64,000 nucleotides of DNA from Erwinia sp. HDF1-3R (GTDB lineage Bacteria > Pseudomonadota > Gammaproteobacteria > Enterobacterales > Enterobacteriaceae). The notes beneath the pieces are model-generated. The model saw nothing but the letters and a program-made list of their open reading frames with translations. It was not told the origin of the DNA and ran no database searches. Made by a program: the position numbers and the translations under genes. Positions 59,779 to 64,000 of the stretch are shown one piece after another. Every line of letters begins with the position of its first letter. Within the stretch, counting starts at the first letter, position 1. The stretch is taken from positions 3,534,001 through 3,598,000 of the forward strand of contig NZ_CP155071.1 of NCBI RefSeq assembly GCF_039621855.1, given 5' to 3'.

Positions 59779-59974
59779 CCATGTGATTTTTTTGTAAATC
59801 AGCTCCACCACGTCCAGGTGGTTCCGCTTTTCCCCGTACTGAGATTCGACGTCATACAGGATCGGCCCCACGCTGACGACCGTCACGCCTGCCATCATGG
59901 CCCGCAACGTCGACAGAGCCGCGAATATCCGCGCCGCCGTCGTCTTTGAGCCATAAAGAAGCTGGAGTAGCCAT
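59779..59974 (-). pseudogene. Remnant of type VI secretion hcp
   Basis: From 59974 the minus strand reads MATPASLWLKDDGGADIRGS, the N terminus of an Hcp tube protein of the T6SS type with which I am familiar. About 25 codons in, the frame shifts by one and continues as VVSVGPILYDV, then EKRNHLDVVELIYKKITW, which match the Hcp C-terminal third. Roughly 90 central codons are missing, so an internal deletion with frameshift has destroyed the gene. Hcp forms the inner tube of the secretion machine. No other T6SS gene is in the window. It lies downstream of the pst operon. Confidence 0.82.
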
Positions 59975-59994
59975 AGCTTTAAACGCCATTTTAA

Positions 59995-60022
59995 AGAGAG
60001 AGCCAGCGCGAAACAGGCTGGC
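59995..60022 (-). terminator. Probable terminator of the pst operon
   Basis: GCCAGC and GCTGGC (60002-60022) form a stem; leftward it is followed by TCTCTCTTT. It lies 42 bases beyond pstB. Confidence 0.55.
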
Positions 60023-60063
60023 TAATCTGCGGCTTTCGCAGGTGTCTGGTAGATCTGTCCTGG

Positions 60064-60834
60064 TTAACCGTAGCGCCCGGTAATATAATCCTCGGTGCGC
60101 CTCTGGCGCGGTGTGGTAAACAACCTGTCCGTCTCATCAAACTCCACGACGCTGCCCTGATGCATAAACGCCGTATAGTCCGAGACGCGCGCGGCCTGTT
60201 GCATATTATGGGTGACCAGAATCAGCGTGAAATGCTGCCTGAGCGTGCACATCAGCTCCTCAATCACCAGCGTGGAGATCGGGTCCAGCGCCGATGTCGG
60301 TTCATCAAGCAGCAAAACCTCAGGCTCAATGGCAATGGCTCTGGCGATCACCAGCCGCTGCTGCTGGCCGCTCGACAGCGTTAGCGCATTCTGCCAGAGA
60401 TTCTCTTTCACCTCGCCCCACAGCGCGGCGGCGCGCAGCGCGCTTTCTACCGCCTCATCCAGCACGCGCCGGTCGCGTACGCCCTTAAGCCGCAGGCCGT
60501 AGGCCACATTTTCATAAATCGTCTTTGGGAAAGGGTTAGGCCGCTGAAAGACCATGCCTACCCGTCGGCGCAGCGCCGACAGATCCGCCTGTTCGTGGAG
60601 AATCGACTGCTGATTCAGCAGAATATCGCCCTCTGTCCGGCAGCCCTCGATCAGATCGTTCATGCGGTTAAAGCAGCGCAACAGCGTCGACTTCCCACAG
60701 CCGGAAGGACCGATCAGCGCGGTAATGCGATGTTTAGGCACCTGCATACTGATGCCGTTAAGCGCCTGTTTAGCGCCGTACCACAGCGACAGGTTATCCA
60801 GCGTCAGCGACGTTTCCGGCATATTTTGCATCAC
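60064..60834 (-). CDS. pstB: Phosphate ABC transporter ATPase PstB
   Basis: The product has 256 residues (E. coli PstB 257). Walker [14 protein letters not shown], signature [15 protein letters not shown], and Walker [14 protein letters not shown] are intact; the [15 protein letters not shown] stretch is typical of PstB. It drives phosphate import with PstA and PstC. AGGAAAG precedes the ATG. Because the permeases are of the long type, this is probably a second pst system rather than the pstSCAB-phoU locus. Confidence 0.92.
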   Translation of the reverse strand: MMQNMPETSLTLDNLSLWYGAKQALNGISMQVPKHRITALIGPSGCGKSTLLRCFNRMNDLIEGCRTEGDILLNQQSILHEQADLSALRRRVGMVFQRPNPFPKTIYENVAYGLRLKGVRDRRVLDEAVESALRAAALWGEVKENLWQNALTLSSGQQQRLVIARAIAIEPEVLLLDEPTSALDPISTLVIEELMCTLRQHFTLILVTHNMQQAARVSDYTAFMHQGSVVEFDETDRLFTTPRQRRTEDYITGRYG

Positions 60835-60849
60835 TTTCCTTAACCCTTG

Positions 60850-62604
60850 TTAGTTCATCAACGCGCGATAGCGCTCGCGGAGGCGATGGCGCAGTATCAT
60901 GGCCAGCAGGTTCAGGGCCAGAATAATTAACACCAGCAGCAGCGCGGTGGCAAAGACCAGCGGGCGGTCTGCCTGCGCGTCTGGACTCTGAAAAGCGAGA
61001 TCGTAGATCTGGAAGCCAAGGTGCATAAATTTACGGTCCAGATGTAGAAAAGGAAAGACCGAGTCCAGCGGCAGCTCAGGCACCATTTTCGCCACGCCAA
61101 CCAGCATCAGCGGTGCGGTTTCCCCCGCCGCCCGCGCCACCGACAGAATTAATCCGGTAAGCATGGCTGGTACTGCCATGGGCAGGGTGATATGCCACAG
61201 CGTTTCGGCCTGCGTGGCGCCTAAGGCTAACGACCCCTGCCGCAGGGAGGCGGGAATACGCGACAGCCCCTCCTCGGTGGCGACAATCACCACCGGCAGC
61301 GTCAGCAGCGCCAGGGTCAGCGAAGCCCACAGCAGGCCCGGCGTACCAAAGGTTGGATTAGGCAGAGAGGTCGAAAAGAACAGTCTGTCGATGCTGCCGC
61401 CCATCATCCAGACAAAGAAGCCCAGCCCAAACACCCCGTAAACAATAGAGGGGACGCCAGCCAGATTGATTACCGCAATGCGTACCAGACGGGTCAACAG
61501 GCTATTGCCCGCGTACTCATGCAGCCAGATGGCCGCGACCACGCCCAGCGGCATCACCACCACTGACATCAGCAGCACCATCAGGATGGTGCCAAAAATC
61601 GCCGGGAATACGCCGCCGTTACCCGGCCCCTCGCCCGGCGGGTTGCTGACAAAGTGCCAAATCTGCCAGCCAAAATGCTGCCATTTTGCCCCGATGCTCA
61701 TTGCGTTGGGATACCAGGCCGCGAGGATCTGACTCAGCGGGATGCGATGCTGCTGCCCGGAGACATCCCGCAGGATCAGCTCCGTGCTATCGTTTTCGCG
61801 GTTAAGATCGTTCAGCAGCTGGGTACGCTGGGAGAACTGCCGCTTAAGCTCCGCGCTATCGGCCAGCAGAATGGAGTCCGTCTGTGCGCTGTAGCCCTCT
61901 GCTTTTTGCAGCCGCTGGCGCTGCGCGGCAAGCTGTTCCAGCTCGTTGTTTAACCGGGCCATACTGACGCGGCGGATTTTATCAACCTGAGCCTGACGCT
62001 CGCGGCTCTGGCTGATGCGCTGCTGGAGCGTATGTTGCATATTAACGGCGGTCAGCGGCTGCCCCTTTTCCAGCAGCCCGTCAAACCAGCCAAAGGCTAC
62101 CCCACCCTGTCGTCGTTGCAGCACCAGCAGGTTAGCGGGCCGCTCCTGACGCAGGATATCGCTGCTTAACAGGCTGCGGAAACCGGTTCCGCCCACCTCT
62201 CGGCTACCGGTGTTAATCAGCAGGCGCGTCAGTTCGCTGGGCAGACTCGCCGGGAGGCGCGCACCACTCTCCTGAAGCTGCTGGCGGGTGACCTTCTGCG
62301 ACTGTGCTATCTCGCCCAGCAGCGCAAATTGGGACGTGTTCTGCAGCAGCGTTGTCCCGCCGGAGAGCGGTGGGCGGGTGTCGCCCTGCAACGGCGTTGT
62401 CTCGCTTGGCTGCTGCGGGCGCAAACGCCCGGATGCGCTCTCACCCGGTAGCTGAACGCTAAACAGCGTTACCGGCTGCGGCCAGAAATAGCTCAATCCC
62501 TGCCAGCCGAGCAGCGCTATCAGCGCCAGAAAGGCCAGCAGACAGAGCGCAACCGCTCCCCCGGTCAGCCAGCGCCAGCGGTGATTAACCCGTGCTGCTC
62601 TCAT
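60850..62604 (-). CDS. pstA: Long-type phosphate ABC permease PstA
   Basis: The product has 584 residues, about twice E. coli PstA (296). A first helix (about 15-38) is followed by a large periplasmic insert (about 40-285) with a coiled-coil stretch (RLNNELEQLAAQRQRLQKAE), then the permease domain with six helices. The EAA-like loop reads SLALGATQAETLWHITLP. Long PstA proteins occur in Pseudomonas and Vibrio pst operons. The start overlaps the stop of a short frame at the junction with pstC. Confidence 0.88.
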   Translation of the reverse strand: MRAARVNHRWRWLTGGAVALCLLAFLALIALLGWQGLSYFWPQPVTLFSVQLPGESASGRLRPQQPSETTPLQGDTRPPLSGGTTLLQNTSQFALLGEIAQSQKVTRQQLQESGARLPASLPSELTRLLINTGSREVGGTGFRSLLSSDILRQERPANLLVLQRRQGGVAFGWFDGLLEKGQPLTAVNMQHTLQQRISQSRERQAQVDKIRRVSMARLNNELEQLAAQRQRLQKAEGYSAQTDSILLADSAELKRQFSQRTQLLNDLNRENDSTELILRDVSGQQHRIPLSQILAAWYPNAMSIGAKWQHFGWQIWHFVSNPPGEGPGNGGVFPAIFGTILMVLLMSVVVMPLGVVAAIWLHEYAGNSLLTRLVRIAVINLAGVPSIVYGVFGLGFFVWMMGGSIDRLFFSTSLPNPTFGTPGLLWASLTLALLTLPVVIVATEEGLSRIPASLRQGSLALGATQAETLWHITLPMAVPAMLTGLILSVARAAGETAPLMLVGVAKMVPELPLDSVFPFLHLDRKFMHLGFQIYDLAFQSPDAQADRPLVFATALLLVLIILALNLLAMILRHRLRERYRALMN

Positions 62605-62660
62605 TCCTGCCCCTCCCGCCAGGCAATGCGTCCGTGATAGCTTATCCTTACCGCCCTCAT
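62601..62660 (-). CDS. Nineteen-codon junction ORF between pstC and pstA
   Basis: A frame from ATG 62660 to TGA 62601 begins MRAVRISYH, similar to the pstA start MRAARVNH, and ends AWREGQE, similar to the pstC end ARQEGQG. Its ATG overlaps the pstC stop (ATGA) and its stop overlaps the pstA start (ATGA). It looks like a by-product of a ~56-bp duplication of the junction and could keep translation coupled across it. Whether the peptide is made is unknown. Confidence 0.4.
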   Translation of the reverse strand: MRAVRISYHGRIAWREGQE

Positions 62661-62688
62661 CCCTGCCCCTCCTGTCTGGCGAAGCGTC
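62601..62688 (-). repeat. Duplicated pstC/pstA junction, ~56-bp spacing
   Basis: 62601-62632 and 62657-62688 match at 26 of 32 positions (both begin TCAT.CCTGCCCCTCC). Each copy carries a GGAGGGGCAGGRATGA-type ribosome-site and start signal on the minus strand. Confidence 0.75.
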
Positions 62689-64000
62689 GACGCAGCCGCT
62701 GACGAATAAGCTCAGCCAGTGTGTTCACAATCAGCGTAAATACCAGCAGCACCAGCGCACTTAAGAACAGAATGCGGTAGTGGGCGCTACCGCTGGCGGC
62801 CTCGGGCATTTCAATCGCGATATTCGCCGCCAGGCTTCTGACGCCCTGTAGCAGCCCGCCCCCGGTGACCGGCGTATTGCCCGTTGCCATCAGCACAATC
62901 ATCGTCTCTCCCAATGCGCGGCCAAAACCTATCATCAGCGCAGCGAAAATTCCGGCGGAGGCAGAGGGTAACACCACGCGTGACAGGGTCTGCCACGGCG
63001 TCGCGCCAAGCGCCAGCGATCCCTGCCCCAGCGAGGCGGGAACGCTGAAAATGGCGTCTTCCGCAAGGGTAAAGATTAGCGGCACCAGCGCAAATCCCAT
63101 CGCCACGCCCGCGATCAGCAGATTACGCTGCTGATAGCCTCCGCTCAGCCGGTCGGCCAGCCCCTGCCTGAACAGGGCGTGCTCCAGCAGTGGAATACAC
63201 CACAGGCAAAATACCGTCGTCAGCAACAGTAAAGGCAGCAGCAGCCAGATTTCGCGGCCTTCATCGCACAGCCGCCTGCGCCAGCGCGACGGCAGACGGG
63301 CGGAGGCCCAGCTACAGAGCAGCAGCACACCGGCCAGCATTAGCGGCAGCAGCAGGACACCGGCAAGCCTGTCGGCCAGCTGCGGCGCCAGCCACAGTCC
63401 GGCGATAAGCCCTATCACCACGCTGGGCAGCGCGCCCATCATCTCAATAGCCGGTTTAACCCAGCGCCTCAGACCGGGGCTCATAAACCAGGCGGTGTAC
63501 ATGGCAGCAGCCAGCGCCAGCGGCGTGGCAAACAGCATCGCCAGCCCGGCCGCCTTAAGCGTGCCTGACACCATCGGCACCAGGCTGTATTTCCCCTGAT
63601 AATCATCATCAGCCGAAGTGGACTGCCAGACATAGTCCGGCGAGGGATAGTTTTCATACCATACCTTCTGCCACAGGCTGCGCCAGCTGATATCCGGCCA
63701 GGGGTTTGACAGGCGCAAATGCTGCCAGCGGCCCTGCCGCTCAATCAGTACGCCATCCCCCTGGGGTGCAAACGCGGCGCGGATGACGCCCGGTCCCAGC
63801 GGACAGGAGAAAATCGCCCCCGGCTGTTTACTGGCGTACAGGGAAAGGGTCCCCGCCGGGCTGACGGTAGCGAATACGCGGCGGTGCGCCTCGCTGAACA
63901 GCAGCGGCTGGGCGCGGGCGTCGCTGAAATAGCGGATCTGACGCAGGTGAAGCCCGGTTTCACTGGCCAAATCGAACCACTGCGAGAGGCCCTTCTGGTC
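62657..64000 (-). CDS. pstC: Long-type phosphate ABC permease PstC (partial)
   Basis: The frame is open from the window edge, so the 5' end is missing; 447 residues are visible, starting DQKGLSQWFDL. The visible N-terminal part is a beta-rich extracytoplasmic domain (about 1-110). It is followed by six permease helices from about residue 135 (SGTLKAAGLAMLFATPLALAA). The conserved loop reads GSLALGATPWQTLSRVVLP. E. coli PstC is about 319 residues in total; this one matches the long PstC of Pseudomonas and Vibrio. First of the visible pstC-pstA-pstB genes. Confidence 0.88.
   Translation of the reverse strand, partial: DQKGLSQWFDLASETGLHLRQIRYFSDARAQPLLFSEAHRRVFATVSPAGTLSLYASKQPGAIFSCPLGPGVIRAAFAPQGDGVLIERQGRWQHLRLSNPWPDISWRSLWQKVWYENYPSPDYVWQSTSADDDYQGKYSLVPMVSGTLKAAGLAMLFATPLALAAAMYTAWFMSPGLRRWVKPAIEMMGALPSVVIGLIAGLWLAPQLADRLAGVLLLPLMLAGVLLLCSWASARLPSRWRRRLCDEGREIWLLLPLLLLTTVFCLWCIPLLEHALFRQGLADRLSGGYQQRNLLIAGVAMGFALVPLIFTLAEDAIFSVPASLGQGSLALGATPWQTLSRVVLPSASAGIFAALMIGFGRALGETMIVLMATGNTPVTGGGLLQGVRSLAANIAIEMPEAASGSAHYRILFLSALVLLVFTLIVNTLAELIRQRLRRRFARQEGQG

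Noticed and set aside
59761-59949. Plus-strand 62-codon frame after purN
   Set aside because: Lies opposite the hcp remnant and has no family similarity.

Overview
The window is a chromosomal segment of an enterobacterium, most likely Erwiniaceae (Erwinia/Pantoea-like). The backbone follows the E. coli yfeX-to-purN gene order: yfeX-yfeY-yfeZ-ypeA / amiA-hemF / talA-tktB / ypfG / nudK / narQ-acrD-ypfM / yffB-dapE-ypfN / tmcA-ypfJ / purC / bamC-dapA / gcvR-bcp / perM / bepA / hda / uraA-upp / purM-purN. Several E. coli members of this order are absent (eut cluster, maeB, aegA, ypfH, hyf cluster). The family assignment rests on gene order, protein similarity recalled from E. coli, and an Erwinia/Pantoea-type hairpin repeat near the left end; I could not run a search.

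Layout. 1-1135 is non-coding and repeat-rich: 44-bp repeats, a GC-rich hairpin element and four tandem copies of a ~196-bp unit with long inverted arms. 1136-10524 is backbone (heme peroxidase, lipoprotein, amidase, coproporphyrinogen oxidase, transaldolase/transketolase, YpfG). 10525-23440 is an AT-rich accessory island inserted between ypfG and nudK, which are neighbours in E. coli. It holds a pertactin-type autotransporter and, convergent to it, a four-gene operon of large beta-sandwich proteins. Two of these carry an invasin/intimin-like tail; two share a repeated Ig-like module, and the largest ends in nine 41-residue RCC1-like repeats. None has a visible signal peptide. This operon is the best candidate here for an undescribed system. 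23444-47443 returns to backbone, with ansP, a diguanylate cyclase and a DsrE-like exported protein added. 47677-54861 is a second surface locus: an Ail/OmpX-like protein and a 2012-residue autotransporter whose upstream regions share a 13-base motif. 54882-59582 is hda-uraA-upp and purM-purN. 59583-64000 holds an hcp (type VI secretion) remnant and the end of a pst-like phosphate ABC operon with large permeases (pstC runs off the window).

Functional themes: purine synthesis (purC, purM, purN, with PurR-like operators at purC and purM), lysine/peptidoglycan precursors (dapE, dapA), outer-membrane assembly and envelope upkeep (bamC, bepA, amiA, acrD), pentose phosphate (talA, tktB), nitrate sensing (narQ), and an unusually large investment in surface or adhesin-like proteins.

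A genome-plasticity theme recurs: short duplications of gene 3' ends lie next to their genes at purC (37-bp units), perM (16 bp copied 71 bp away) and the pstC/pstA junction (a ~56-bp duplication that creates a 19-codon mini-ORF). All calls come from reading the sequence; similarity statements are from knowledge of the families, not from database searches.
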